Source of the DNA: JAEUHZ01 sp964552795
GTDB lineage: Bacteria > Planctomycetota > UBA1135 > GCA-002686595
Length of the DNA: 64,000 nt
NCBI GenBank assembly: GCA_964552795.1
Contig: CAZKIO010000003.1
Location: 129,519-193,518, forward strand
Reading direction: 5' to 3'
The notes under the pieces are model-generated. The model made no database searches. It was not told where the DNA came from and saw only the letters and a list, made by a program, of their open reading frames with translations. Positions 20,007 to 28,928 of the stretch are shown here, piece after piece. Numbering within the stretch: the stretch's first letter is position 1; every line of letters begins with the position of its first letter. Made by a program: the position numbers and the translations under genes.

Positions 20007-21191
20007 ATGCAGGCCCAACAACCCGCCCCCATCCTGCTCGTCGACGACGAACAGCCGCTTCTCGACGCGCTGGTCCGCACGCACCGGCGCAACTTCCAGT
20101 TCGTGACGGCGACGGGGCCGATGCAGGCGCTCGAGATCCTGGGAGGGCCCACGCGCTTCGGCGTCGTCGTCTCGGACTGCAACATGCCCGTGATGGACGG
20201 CATCACGCTGCTGGACAAGGTCCGGCAGATCTCGCCGGACACCGTGCGCGTGATGCTGACGGGGAACGCCGACATGCAGACCGCGATCGGCGCGGTCAAC
20301 CGCGGACGGATCTTCCGGTTCCTGACCAAGCCCTGCTCGCCCGAGGACTTCAGCGCCTGCCTGGAGGCGGCGCTCGAGCAGTACCGGCTGCGCAACGCCG
20401 AGCGACTGCTGCTCGAGCAGACGGTCCGCGGCGGCGTGCGCGTCCTGACGGACGTGCTCTCGCTCGTGAACCCGCAGGCCTTCGGCCGCGCGACGCGCGT
20501 GCAGACCTACGTTCGCCAGATCGTCAAGGCGCTGAAGCTGGACCAGGCCTGGCAGTACGAGACGGCGGCGCTGCTCTCGCAGATCGGTCTGGTCGCGATC
20601 CCGTTCGACATCATCGATCGCGTGGCCTCGGGCCGCGAGCTGGGGCCCGAGCACGTGCGGATGCTCGAGTCGCACCCGCAGGTGGGCGGCAAGCTGATCG
20701 AACGCATCCCGCGCCTGGAGCCGATCGCGCGCATGATCTCGCATCAGCGCAACAGCTTCACGCCCAAGGCCGGAGCACAGCCGGCGGCCAGCGGCGACGC
20801 GATCCCGATCGGCGGCCGCATCCTGTGCGCCGCGCTGGACTTCGAGGAGCTCCTGACGCTGGGCGCGACGCGCGAGCAGGCGCTCGACGCCATGCAGCAG
20901 CGCGCGGGACGCTACGACCCGCAGATCCTGGGGCTGCTCAAGGACGTCGAGATCCCCGGACACGGATCCGAGGTGCGCATGGTCAGCGCCCGCGAGTTGC
21001 GCGTCGGCATGGTGCTCGACCAGGACATCTTCAATTCCAGCAAGATCCTGATCGTGCCCAAGGGCAACGAGATCAATGCCGGCACGCTGGCGCGCCTCAA
21101 GAACTACGCCGAGCTGGGGACGATTCCGGCCCTGATCCGCGTGCGGATGGGGACGTCGGAGGCGGCCGGGCCGGCGGAGAACGCGGCCTGA
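20007..21191 (+). CDS. response regulator with degenerate HD-type output domain
   Basis: 394 residues; ATG preceded by GAGGA. Receiver domain 1-125 with Asp57 in VSDCNMP and Lys in FLTKPC. The C-terminal part resembles the HD-GYP response-regulator branch in order of motifs (ALLSQIGLVAIP, SHPQVGGKLIERIP, MISHQRN). The HD pair that would bind metal is replaced by Ser-Gln (about residues 190-191) and the GYP block is missing. Cyclic-di-GMP phosphodiesterase activity is therefore unlikely, although nucleotide binding could persist. It is the third gene of the two-component cluster, 54 bases after the HDOD regulator. Confidence 0.85.
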   Translation: MQAQQPAPILLVDDEQPLLDALVRTHRRNFQFVTATGPMQALEILGGPTRFGVVVSDCNMPVMDGITLLDKVRQISPDTVRVMLTGNADMQTAIGAVNRGRIFRFLTKPCSPEDFSACLEAALEQYRLRNAERLLLEQTVRGGVRVLTDVLSLVNPQAFGRATRVQTYVRQIVKALKLDQAWQYETAALLSQIGLVAIPFDIIDRVASGRELGPEHVRMLESHPQVGGKLIERIPRLEPIARMISHQRNSFTPKAGAQPAASGDAIPIGGRILCAALDFEELLTLGATREQALDAMQQRAGRYDPQILGLLKDVEIPGHGSEVRMVSARELRVGMVLDQDIFNSSKILIVPKGNEINAGTLARLKNYAELGTIPALIRVRMGTSEAAGPAENAA

Positions 21192-21227
21192 CAGGACGAC
21201 GACGCGCCAAGGTCCGCGCCGGATCGG

Positions 21228-21233
21228 TATCCT
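21228..21233 (+). promoter_or_regulatory. TATCCT -10-like box six bases before an ATG
   Basis: TATCCT, then CCCGCG, then the ATG at 21240. No Shine-Dalgarno is present, which supports a leaderless transcript for the esterase gene. Confidence 0.45.
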
Positions 21234-21239
21234 CCCGCG

Positions 21240-21920
21240 ATGCCTTCCGCGCAATCCAAGGACCTGCTGCCCTGCGTCGAGATCGAACCCCGGAGCACCG
21301 CGCGCGCGGCCGTGATCTGGCTGCACGGCCTGGGCGCCGACGGCCACGACTTCGTGCCGCTCGTGCCCGAGCTGGAGCTGCCGGACGACCCGCCGGTGCG
21401 CTTCGTGTTCCCGCACGCGCCGCGCATCCCCGTCTCGATCAACATGGGGATGGTCATGCCGGCCTGGTACGACATCCGCGATCTCGACCCGCGCTCGCGG
21501 CACGATCCCGAGGGCATCGCGCGGACGCAGGGCCACGTCGAGCGTCTGATCGCGCGCGAGAAGCAGCGCGGCGTCCCGGCGGAGCGGATCGTGCTCGCCG
21601 GGTTCAGCCAGGGCGGCGCGATGGCTCTGCACGTCGGCTTGCGACACGCAGAACGGCTCGCGGGCATCGTCGCGTTGTCGAGCTACCTCGTCGCCGCCGA
21701 CGCGCTGGAGAGGGAGGCCGCCGCCGCGAACCGCGACGTGCCGATCCTGTGGGTGCACGGGCTGCACGATCCGATGGTGGCCTACGACCGGGGTGTGCAG
21801 TCGGCCAGGAAGCTCGAGTCGCTCGGCTGGAAGGTCGACTTCAAGAGCTACCCGATGCAGCACGAGGTCTGCCTGCCGGAGATCCAGGACGTTTCCGGAT
21901 TCCTGCAGCGCGTCTTCTAG
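21240..21920 (+). CDS. carboxylesterase/phospholipase-type alpha/beta hydrolase
   Basis: 226 residues, full length for the small carboxylesterase (phospholipase/acyl-protein thioesterase-like) family. Visible signatures are IWLHGLGADGHDF (oxyanion hole region), GFSQGGAMAL with the nucleophile Ser near 123, the acid in GLHDPMV and the His in YPMQHEVCLPE. No signal peptide, so a cytoplasmic serine esterase acting on small acyl esters or lysolipids. It has its own promoter-like box and need not be cotranscribed with the regulator upstream. Confidence 0.9.
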   Translation: MPSAQSKDLLPCVEIEPRSTARAAVIWLHGLGADGHDFVPLVPELELPDDPPVRFVFPHAPRIPVSINMGMVMPAWYDIRDLDPRSRHDPEGIARTQGHVERLIAREKQRGVPAERIVLAGFSQGGAMALHVGLRHAERLAGIVALSSYLVAADALEREAAAANRDVPILWVHGLHDPMVAYDRGVQSARKLESLGWKVDFKSYPMQHEVCLPEIQDVSGFLQRVF

Positions 21921-21943
21921 CCGGCTCCTCGTCTGCGAGGCGG

Positions 21944-21949
21944 TATCCT
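21944..21949 (+). promoter_or_regulatory. TATCCT -10-like box upstream of the propeller-protein gene
   Basis: TATCCT lies 28 bases before the ATG at 21978, leaving a short leader that contains the AGGGAG Shine-Dalgarno. The box is identical to the one at 21228. Confidence 0.35.
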
Positions 21950-21977
21950 GGCGCTCCCCATCCCAGGGAGTCACCAG

Positions 21978-23321
21978 ATGATCGCCATCGGTCTCGGTCT
22001 GCTCGCGTTCGCATCCAGTCCGCCGTCCGGAGCCCCGCCGCCCGCAGAGTGGGCGGAGGTGCGGCTCGGCACGATCCCGGAGGAACTCTCGGTCGCCACC
22101 GACCTCCTGCCGCGCTCCAACCGTTTCGCCTTCGATGCGCGCGAGTCCATCGAATGGAGCGCGGACGGCCGCACCGTGGCCTACGCAGCGCGGCGCGGCG
22201 ATCAATGGCTGCCGGTCGTCGGCGATCGCGTGGGTGAGGCCTTCGATCTGGTCTCGCGGCCGAAGCTCGCGGGAGATCGCGCCGTGTTCCGCGTCGGGCG
22301 CGCGGCGTCCGCGGGCACGCAGACGGACTGGCTGTGGATCGACGGCGAGCTGGTAGGTCCGGAAGACCGGATCGCCGGATTCGCGCTGCGCCCCGACGGC
22401 AGGCAGATCGCGTACTGGACGCAGCCCGGCGCGCGCTACGGAAACGCAGTCCCAGGGACCAACTCGTCGACGCACTACCTCGCGGTCGCGACGGAGAACC
22501 AGCGCGGCGCCTGGAGCGTCGCGAAGGGCGAGAAGTGGTGGTCGTGCTCGGAGGTGGATCCGGTCTACAGCGCGGACGGCAAGGCCGTGTTCAGCAGCGC
22601 CTCGGAGCGCGGTCAGGCCTGGCGCGTGCTGCGCACGTCCGGCAAGCGCGAGGCGCCCGTCTCGGAGAAGTTCCCCGCGATCGAGGGCTTCTCGATCGCG
22701 GACGATGGCGGCGCGATCGCGCTCGTGCGGACGATCCACGTGTCCGATCCGGCCCCCTTTCCCGCCGAATCGGACCAGCCGCAGCTCTTCTTCAAGGGCC
22801 GGCGCATCGGACGTGCGCACGCCAGGGTGTCGGCGCCGGTCGTCGACGCGCGGGGCGAGCGAGTGGCCTACGTGATCGGCAAGGGCGCGAAGCGGACGGT
22901 CGCGGTCGGGGACGAGAAGGACCCGCCGGGCACCTACGATTTCGTGCAGTCCATCGCGTTCGACCCCACGGGCGCTCGTCTGGCCTTCATCGCCAACCAC
23001 GGCGGCCAGACCGACGCCCTGCAGCCGGGCGTGGTGACCGGCGGACAGTGGCTGGTCGTGGTGCGCGCGGTCGAAGGCGCTGCTGCGCCGGTCGAGATCC
23101 CCGCGGGGCTGGAGGCGCGCGATCTGGCGTGGGATGCCTCGGGCGAACGGCTGGCATTCGCTGCCCGCGACGATGCGGGCTGGCGGATCGTGTGCGGGTC
23201 CGCCAGGAGTCCGGCGCACACCGACGTGGGTCGGCCGCACTTCTCGCCGGAAGGACGCGCGATCGGTTTCGGGAGCCGCGATGGGCGGGAACTGTGGTGG
23301 CGAGTGCTCCCCGTGCCCTGA
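21978..23321 (+). CDS. secreted beta-propeller (PD40/TolB-like) protein
   Basis: 447 residues with a short N-terminal hydrophobic stretch (MIAIGLGLLAFASS) and AGGGAG upstream of the ATG. The body repeats a pattern such as IEWSADGRTVAYAAR, FALRPDGRQIAYW, YSADGKAVFSSA, FDPTGARLAFIA and WDASGERLAFAAR, which is the PD40/WD40-like blade signature of TolB-type propellers, about six to seven blades. No catalytic domain is attached. Function unknown; a scaffold or ligand-binding role is typical. Confidence 0.75.
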   Translation: MIAIGLGLLAFASSPPSGAPPPAEWAEVRLGTIPEELSVATDLLPRSNRFAFDARESIEWSADGRTVAYAARRGDQWLPVVGDRVGEAFDLVSRPKLAGDRAVFRVGRAASAGTQTDWLWIDGELVGPEDRIAGFALRPDGRQIAYWTQPGARYGNAVPGTNSSTHYLAVATENQRGAWSVAKGEKWWSCSEVDPVYSADGKAVFSSASERGQAWRVLRTSGKREAPVSEKFPAIEGFSIADDGGAIALVRTIHVSDPAPFPAESDQPQLFFKGRRIGRAHARVSAPVVDARGERVAYVIGKGAKRTVAVGDEKDPPGTYDFVQSIAFDPTGARLAFIANHGGQTDALQPGVVTGGQWLVVVRAVEGAAAPVEIPAGLEARDLAWDASGERLAFAARDDAGWRIVCGSARSPAHTDVGRPHFSPEGRAIGFGSRDGRELWWRVLPVP

Positions 23322-23462
23322 GACCGGACGGCTACGCCCTGGAGCCCATGGCGCGGGTCGGCCATACAGGTCCATTCTGTCTGGCCGGGCGCAGAGCGGT
23401 GATCGGTGCGGCGCCGGGTTCCGCCCGGACTCGCGAACGCAAGGCTGCGAGGAGGAGCAGGC

Positions 23463-24419
23463 ATGCAGGCACGCAGGGACGCCTGGGCGATCGTGCTGGC
23501 GGCGGGTGACGGGAGCCGTCTGCGTGCGCTGACGCGGGACGTGAGCGGGCGCGCGGTCCCCAAGCAGTTCTGCTCGCTGAACGGACCGCGGACGCTGCTG
23601 GAGGACGCGATCGCACGCGCGGGCGCCGTCGTGCCGAACGACCGCATCGTCGTCGTGGTGGCCGAGCAGCACCGTTGCTGGTGGGGGCCGCAGCTCGCGC
23701 GGATTCCCGCGTGCAACGTCGTGGTCCAGCCGGAGAACCGCGGAACGGCGCCGGGCCTCGTGCTGCCGCTGCTCTCGATCCTGCGACGCGATCCCGCGGC
23801 GCACGTGGTCGTGCTGCCTTCCGATCACTACGTCGAACGCGAGGATTCCCTGGCGGATGCACTCGTGCGTGCGCTCGATACGACGCACCAGCGCCCGCGG
23901 CGCGTCCTGCTGCTGGGAATCGCGCCCGACGCGCCCGAGCCCGAGTACGGCTGGATCGTCGCAGGGCGCGGCCGCTCCAACACGCGGCGTGTCGAGCGGT
24001 TCGTCGAGAAGCCCGCGCCGGACGCGGCGCGCCGCCTGTACCGGTCAGGCGCGCTGTGGAACGCGTTCCTGATCGTGGCGCGCGGCCGAACGCTGCGGGA
24101 CCTCGTCGCGCACCGCCTCGGATTGCTCGTCCGCGCGCTCCTGGAAGTGGTGCTGCTTCCCGCACCGGAGCAGACGGCCGCGCTGCGCGCGCTCTACGAG
24201 CGCCTGGAGAGCGCGGATTTCTCCCGCGCGGTGCTCCAGGGCTCCGAACGACGCCTCGCGGTGCAGGCGGTGCCGCCGTGCGGGTGGACGGACCTGGGCA
24301 CGCCGACGCGGGTCGCCCAGTGCGTGTCCGGGACGCGGCGCGGTCGCGACGCGCCGCACGGCGCCGCGCGGTTCCTCGACCTCCAGGAGGCGCTGCGCAC
24401 CGCCGCCGGAACGGCGTGA
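23463..24419 (+). CDS. mannose-1-phosphate guanylyltransferase-like nucleotidyltransferase
   Basis: 318 residues; the start was chosen at MQARRDAWAIVLAAG because GGAGGAG lies just upstream. Motifs of the sugar-phosphate nucleotidyltransferase fold are present: AAGDGSRLR with downstream PKQF, VVQPENRGTAP, VVVLPSDHYVE, EPEYGWI, FVEKP, LWNAFLIV and GWTDLGTP. These fit a GDP-mannose pyrophosphorylase without the C-terminal isomerase half. It would supply GDP-mannose for surface polysaccharide. The first glycine-rich loop is slightly unusual (GDGS for the GGSG/GGxGT type), and no glycan genes are adjacent. Confidence 0.75.
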   Translation: MQARRDAWAIVLAAGDGSRLRALTRDVSGRAVPKQFCSLNGPRTLLEDAIARAGAVVPNDRIVVVVAEQHRCWWGPQLARIPACNVVVQPENRGTAPGLVLPLLSILRRDPAAHVVVLPSDHYVEREDSLADALVRALDTTHQRPRRVLLLGIAPDAPEPEYGWIVAGRGRSNTRRVERFVEKPAPDAARRLYRSGALWNAFLIVARGRTLRDLVAHRLGLLVRALLEVVLLPAPEQTAALRALYERLESADFSRAVLQGSERRLAVQAVPPCGWTDLGTPTRVAQCVSGTRRGRDAPHGAARFLDLQEALRTAAGTA

Positions 24420-24567
24420 AAGGGGGGCGGCCCGCGCAGGCCAACGCCCGGCCCCCGGCCTCGTAGGCGTACCTACCCACATCGACGGATCGCGCAGCGC
24501 CGGCCGCCGCACGAGCATCCAGGCTGCCGGGGCCACGCGTGCACGGTCCCAATCCCAGGAGGCGGCC

Positions 24568-25932
24568 ATGATCCATGTGTTCACCGTCCTGCCGCTCTTG
24601 ATGCCGCAGGCACAACCCATTCCGGCGCCGACGCGCGAGGACCTCGACCGCGAACGCCTCGCGCAGATCGTCCGCGTCATCGGTCGCGAGGCCGTCGAGC
24701 ACGAGGGCGTGCCGGGCCTCTCGATCGCGGTGAGCCGTGCGGGCGAGGTGGTCGCGCAGGCGGCCTACGGATATTCCGATCCTGCGCGCGGCCTGGTCGT
24801 CACGCCGAGCACGCGCTTCGCCATCGGTTCGATGACGCGCCAGTTCACGGCGGCGGCAGCGTTGCAGCTCGTCGAGGCCGGACGGATCGGACTCGACGAC
24901 CCCTTGACGCAACACCTCACGGGATTCCCCACGACGCAGGGGGCGCCCACGATCCGCCAGCTCCTGGCCAGCCGCTCGGGCGTGCCCGGCTGGGAGGCGA
25001 TCGTCGCGAAGCATCCCGATGCCGCGACGAAGGAGCTGGACGAGGCCGCGTTCCTGGCGCTGTTCGAGGACGTGCCTTTCGCGTTCCCGCCCGGAACCGA
25101 CTTCGCGCTGGACACGGTCGGCTACGTGCTCCTCTCGCTCGTCGTGCAGAAGGCCAGCGGAACGCCGTTCCCCGACTGGATCACAAGCACGGTGGTGCAG
25201 CCGGCGAACCTCGAGGACACCGCGTTCTGCCCGGCGGCGCAGCGTCCGGTCGGGTTCGCCGCCGACTGCAAGAGCATCACGGAAGTGCGCGAAATGGAGG
25301 TCCCGCTGCCCGGCGCGCCGCGCGGCTCGACGCAGTCGCTGTGCGCGACGGCCGCGGACGTCGCGCGCTGGCAGGAGGCCCTCTTCGGGGGCGAGGTGCT
25401 CGGCGCGGCGCCGATGCGCTGGTTCCTCGACCCGCTGGGCACGAGGGACGGCTCCTACGGCTGCGCGGTCCACCGCTCGCAGTTGGAGGGCATCGAGCGC
25501 AACGCCCACACCGGCGGCGTGGGCGGCTTCCGCGTGTGCGCGGCGTACTACCCCGCGTCGCGGGTGTCGGTCGTCGTCCTCGCGAACTGCTCCACGGCCG
25601 AGGTCGATCGGATCGAATCGGAGATCGCGCGTGTGGCCCACGGGCTGGCCCCGGCGAACAGCGAGTTCCCTCTGAAGCCCGAGGAGGAGCGCCGGCTCCC
25701 GGGCAGCTACCAGTTGGCGACCACGCAGGTGCGCGTGTTCCTGCGCGACGGCCACCTGTGGTACGAGGAGCCGGGTCGCGAGGCAGCCCACCTGCGCTCG
25801 CGCGGGCGCGGCGACTTCAGCCTGGAAGGCGACGCGGGAACGCGCGTGGTCTTCGACCTCGAAGGCGAGAAGGCCCAGTGGTTCACGCTCGTCCGCGGCG
25901 GGACGATGTCGCGCGCCATCCGCATGGAGTGA
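24568..25932 (+). CDS. beta-lactamase-related serine hydrolase-like protein, probable pseudoenzyme
   Basis: 454 residues; ATG with AGGAGG upstream and a weak signal-like N-terminus. Residues about 40-340 have the class C beta-lactamase/PBP-like fold pattern (FAIGSMTRQFTAAAALQL, ASRSGVPGW, GYVLLSLVVQKASG, HTGGVGGF). The SxxK motif is SMTR (Ser88, Arg91 in place of Lys), and the YxN motif position reads Leu-Asp-Thr (181-183). His314 with TGG is retained. Two of three catalytic motifs are therefore altered, so hydrolysis by the usual mechanism is doubtful. A beta-rich C-terminal domain (about 360-454) follows. A ligand-binding or scaffold role is possible. Confidence 0.8.
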   Translation: MIHVFTVLPLLMPQAQPIPAPTREDLDRERLAQIVRVIGREAVEHEGVPGLSIAVSRAGEVVAQAAYGYSDPARGLVVTPSTRFAIGSMTRQFTAAAALQLVEAGRIGLDDPLTQHLTGFPTTQGAPTIRQLLASRSGVPGWEAIVAKHPDAATKELDEAAFLALFEDVPFAFPPGTDFALDTVGYVLLSLVVQKASGTPFPDWITSTVVQPANLEDTAFCPAAQRPVGFAADCKSITEVREMEVPLPGAPRGSTQSLCATAADVARWQEALFGGEVLGAAPMRWFLDPLGTRDGSYGCAVHRSQLEGIERNAHTGGVGGFRVCAAYYPASRVSVVVLANCSTAEVDRIESEIARVAHGLAPANSEFPLKPEEERRLPGSYQLATTQVRVFLRDGHLWYEEPGREAAHLRSRGRGDFSLEGDAGTRVVFDLEGEKAQWFTLVRGGTMSRAIRME

Positions 25933-25957
25933 GCGCGACGTCCGCAGCCGGAGCGCG

Positions 25958-28714
25958 TCAGGGTCCCAGGAAGCCCGGCGCGTTGCCGCGCGGCACCGCG
26001 TCCGAGTCCAGCCACGAGTCCAGCACGAGCCCGTTCACCGGATCGCACAGGAGCCGGATCAGGTCGGCGCCCAGCGGCCCGGCCATCCCGGGGTCCGTCG
26101 CGCCGTCGCGCAGCGCCGCTCCGGACACGCCGTTCAGCCAGGCGTGGTTGCTCGATCCGTTGGACCGTCCGTCGGGCTCGACGATCCGGTCGAGGTTGAA
26201 GTAGACGTTCGCGGGGTTGAACGCCGCGGCGGGCGCGACGCCGTCGGCGCCCTTGCGCCCGGCGAACGTGTCCAGCGGGTTGACGGGCGCCCCGTTCTCG
26301 TCGAACAGGAACAGGCCCGTGCCCAGGCCCGCCACGCCGTGAACGTAGAGCGGCGAGTCCAGGGCGTTGCCGGTGTTGCGCCCGAAGTGCTGGCGCAGCA
26401 GCGTGAAGTCGAGCGCGCCCCAGTCCCCGGCCGCCATCGCCGCGCGGAACGCGTCGTACTGCGCGCCGTACTGCGCGATGCCGTTGTCGGTCATGTGGCA
26501 CGCCACGCAGTAGCGCGGACCCTCGCGCGTCGTGTCGACCTTGCCGCGGATGGAGTGCGCCATGATCGCGTTGTGCGACAGCGACGGGTATCCCGAGGGA
26601 ACGTTGTTGCCCATGCCCTTGCGGTCGCTGAAGGAGAAGCGGCGCGAGAGCACGTTGTTGCGGTCCTCCCACTGGAAGAACACCTTCGTGTTCGAGCTGA
26701 ACTGGGCGATCCTGCCGGCCGGGTTGACGCCGAGCTGGAAGAACAGCGGCGACTGGTAGGTGAAGTCGGCGGTGCGCTGCTTGAAGACGATGCGCTCGCC
26801 GGTCTGGTTGCTGAAGTTGTTGCCGTTGTCGTACTCGCCCGACAGGTGGCAGCCCATGCAGGTGTTGGTCCACGCCGCATGGCACGCTGCGCAGTCCATG
26901 TTGTCCGTGTGGCTGAAGCCGTCCGCCGCGTGCGCCGACTGGCGGGGCCCGATGCCGTTGTCGGCCGTGCCGTCGATGCGGCCCATCGCGTAGGAGGCCT
27001 TGGCGCTGTAGAAGGGCTGCAGCGTGGTGGGGTGCACGCGTCCGCTGTTCACGACCGTGTCCCTGGTCTGCGGGATCACGTGCGTGTTGCCGGTCAGGCG
27101 GCTCCGCAGGTAGTAGAGCCCGCCCGCGCCGCGCCAGACGTGGCGCAGCTGGTTGCCCTTCGAGTCCGACGCGATCTGCGCCGCCGTGCCCGCGTGGGTC
27201 GTGCCGGGCGAGACGGGCGCGTAGGCGTCGATCGAGCCGTGGCAGTTCTCGCAACTGATCGCCGTGTGCTGTTCCATCCGGCTGAGGAGCGCGCCGCTCG
27301 GGCTGGCCGGATCCCCGCCATGCAGATCCCAGCTCCCGTGGCAGTCGATGCAGCCCAGGCCGGCCTGGTAGTGCACGTCCTCGGGCGTGTCGTCGCGCCC
27401 GTCGCCGTCGTAGTCCTCGCGCAAGAGGTACTGGTTGCCGTTGCGTCCGTTGAAGGTGTTGTTCCCCGAGACCGGATCGAACAGCCGCGCGTCCGCGTGC
27501 GTGGTCTGGCTCGTCACCGGGTTCGCCGGGTACTGGCGGTTGTTGCGCACGTCGGCGTTCTGGTCGAGGCGGATGCCCCAGTACTGCATCACCGTGCGGT
27601 TCGATCCCTGGTGGCAGCCGGCGCAGGCGTAGTCGTCGATGCCCGGCACGACGGCGCCGTTCGAAAGCGTGCGCGCGACGCCGTGGATCCGGTGCGAACG
27701 CGCGTGCGAGCGCTCGGGATCGTCGATGTCGTCGGGGTCGAGCGGCTCGGTCTTGTTGATGTTGGGATCCGAACTGCGGCTGCGCCCGTCCAGGCTGTAC
27801 GGCATGTGGCAGGCCGTGCAGCCCGAGGAACGGAAGTCGCCCGCGCGGTTGTTCGCGCCCGCGCTTCCCAGGTGGCAGTCGCCGCACGTGAACGAGACCT
27901 GGTCCATGTACAGGTTGGCCAGCGCCGACCCGGTGATCGCGCGGTTCTCCGCATCGCGGTCGTCCGCGAGCTGGGCCGCGTCGTAGGCCGGGTTCTGGAA
28001 GACGGCGTCCGGCCCCGTCGCGCCGCGCACGCTGAAGACGGGGAACTCCAGCAGGCGCGAAACGGCGCCGACCAGGCTCTGGTTCCCGACGAAGCCCGCG
28101 TCCTGCACGGCGCGGAACGCCGTGTCGGCGGCGGTGTCCTCGTGCAGGCCCTGGCTCTCGGGGACCGCGCTCTCGATGCCGGCGGCGTACGTGGCGCCGG
28201 CGAGGATCCCGGCGGACGTGGCGAGGAGGCTCTTCGACACGATCGAAGCATGGCCGCCGTGGCACTGCCCGCAGCTCTGGCCGCGCTCCACGACGCGCAG
28301 GTCGCCGGGGTTCACGAACTGCAGGTACTCCAGCGCGGTGTAGGTGCGGCCGCCGACGACGTAGTCGGGGAACTTGTCGATGCCGGTCAGCGTCAGCCGG
28401 TTGAAGTAGGCCAGCGCGTTGACGTCCTGGAACGCGTCGTCGCCGATCTGCGGCGGCGGCGGGACGTGGCTGCTGAGCATGTCCGTGCCGTTGGGGTCGC
28501 CGCCGTGGCACGTCGTGCAGCGGATGTTCGAAGCGCCGGGGAAGGGGTGCGGGTTCTCGATCCCCGGGCCCGAGTAGTCGTCCCGCAGCGAGCCGTTGTG
28601 GCAGAGCATGCACGACTCCGCCGTCTGGACCGTCAGCGTGCTGGTTTCACCGCTGCAGGCGGCGACGAGCGCGAGGCCCGCAGCGGCCAGCCACGTGTTT
28701 GCGAACCGAACCAT
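25958..28714 (-). CDS. 11-heme cytochrome c lipoprotein
   Basis: 918 residues from the ATG of MVRFANTWLAAAGLAL, with GGAGG upstream; a lipobox ends at LVAAC. Eleven CXXCH sites: CMLCH, CTTCH, CGQCH, CGDCH, CTACH, CAGCH, CIDCH, CENCH, CAACH, CMGCH and CVACH. Long non-heme stretches lie between them, including about 200 residues after the last heme, so this is a large mixed-fold protein rather than a bare nanowire unit. As a lipoprotein it could sit on the outer membrane. It is the last gene of the cytochrome/barrel cluster, after a 214-base gap. Inferred role: surface-exposed terminal reductase or electron outlet. A role as a periplasmic enzyme with unknown substrate cannot be excluded. Confidence 0.88.
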   Translation of the reverse strand: MVRFANTWLAAAGLALVAACSGETSTLTVQTAESCMLCHNGSLRDDYSGPGIENPHPFPGASNIRCTTCHGGDPNGTDMLSSHVPPPPQIGDDAFQDVNALAYFNRLTLTGIDKFPDYVVGGRTYTALEYLQFVNPGDLRVVERGQSCGQCHGGHASIVSKSLLATSAGILAGATYAAGIESAVPESQGLHEDTAADTAFRAVQDAGFVGNQSLVGAVSRLLEFPVFSVRGATGPDAVFQNPAYDAAQLADDRDAENRAITGSALANLYMDQVSFTCGDCHLGSAGANNRAGDFRSSGCTACHMPYSLDGRSRSSDPNINKTEPLDPDDIDDPERSHARSHRIHGVARTLSNGAVVPGIDDYACAGCHQGSNRTVMQYWGIRLDQNADVRNNRQYPANPVTSQTTHADARLFDPVSGNNTFNGRNGNQYLLREDYDGDGRDDTPEDVHYQAGLGCIDCHGSWDLHGGDPASPSGALLSRMEQHTAISCENCHGSIDAYAPVSPGTTHAGTAAQIASDSKGNQLRHVWRGAGGLYYLRSRLTGNTHVIPQTRDTVVNSGRVHPTTLQPFYSAKASYAMGRIDGTADNGIGPRQSAHAADGFSHTDNMDCAACHAAWTNTCMGCHLSGEYDNGNNFSNQTGERIVFKQRTADFTYQSPLFFQLGVNPAGRIAQFSSNTKVFFQWEDRNNVLSRRFSFSDRKGMGNNVPSGYPSLSHNAIMAHSIRGKVDTTREGPRYCVACHMTDNGIAQYGAQYDAFRAAMAAGDWGALDFTLLRQHFGRNTGNALDSPLYVHGVAGLGTGLFLFDENGAPVNPLDTFAGRKGADGVAPAAAFNPANVYFNLDRIVEPDGRSNGSSNHAWLNGVSGAALRDGATDPGMAGPLGADLIRLLCDPVNGLVLDSWLDSDAVPRGNAPGFLGP

Positions 28715-28864
28715 CTGCCCTCCTTCCCCGGCGGCCGGGCGGTCCGTCGTCCGCGCCTGCCCCGGCACCGCCCTTCGAACGCGCAGCGATCCCCGCCGGA
28801 TCCCGCGGCTCCCCCGGCCGCGCTGCGCCGCTGTCGAGGCGGCGATCTCCCTGCATCCCTCTTC

Positions 28865-28884
28865 GATCCGCGATCGATCGGATC
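28865..28884. repeat. GATC-rich inverted repeat between the 7-heme and 11-heme genes
   Basis: GATCCG (28865-28870), CGATCGAT (28871-28878, itself a palindrome) and CGGATC (28879-28884) make a short dyad in the 214-base gap. It could be an operator, or a weak hairpin separating expression of the two genes. There is no U-tract. Confidence 0.3.
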
Positions 28885-28928
28885 TTGAACCGGTCTCGAA
28901 CCAACCGGGTCCACGCGTGAAGGCGCGA

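Noticed and set aside
16542..23888. A 7.3-kb open frame on the minus strand opposite the two-component cluster
   Set aside because: Stop codons are rare in such GC-rich DNA. The plus strand carries well-recognised protein families over the same stretch, and the antisense translation is Arg/Ala/Gly-rich with no motif.
26144..28888. A 2.7-kb plus-strand open frame opposite the 11-heme gene
   Set aside because: It is the mirror of CXXCH-rich coding sequence, with biased composition and no domain; the minus-strand cytochrome is unambiguous.
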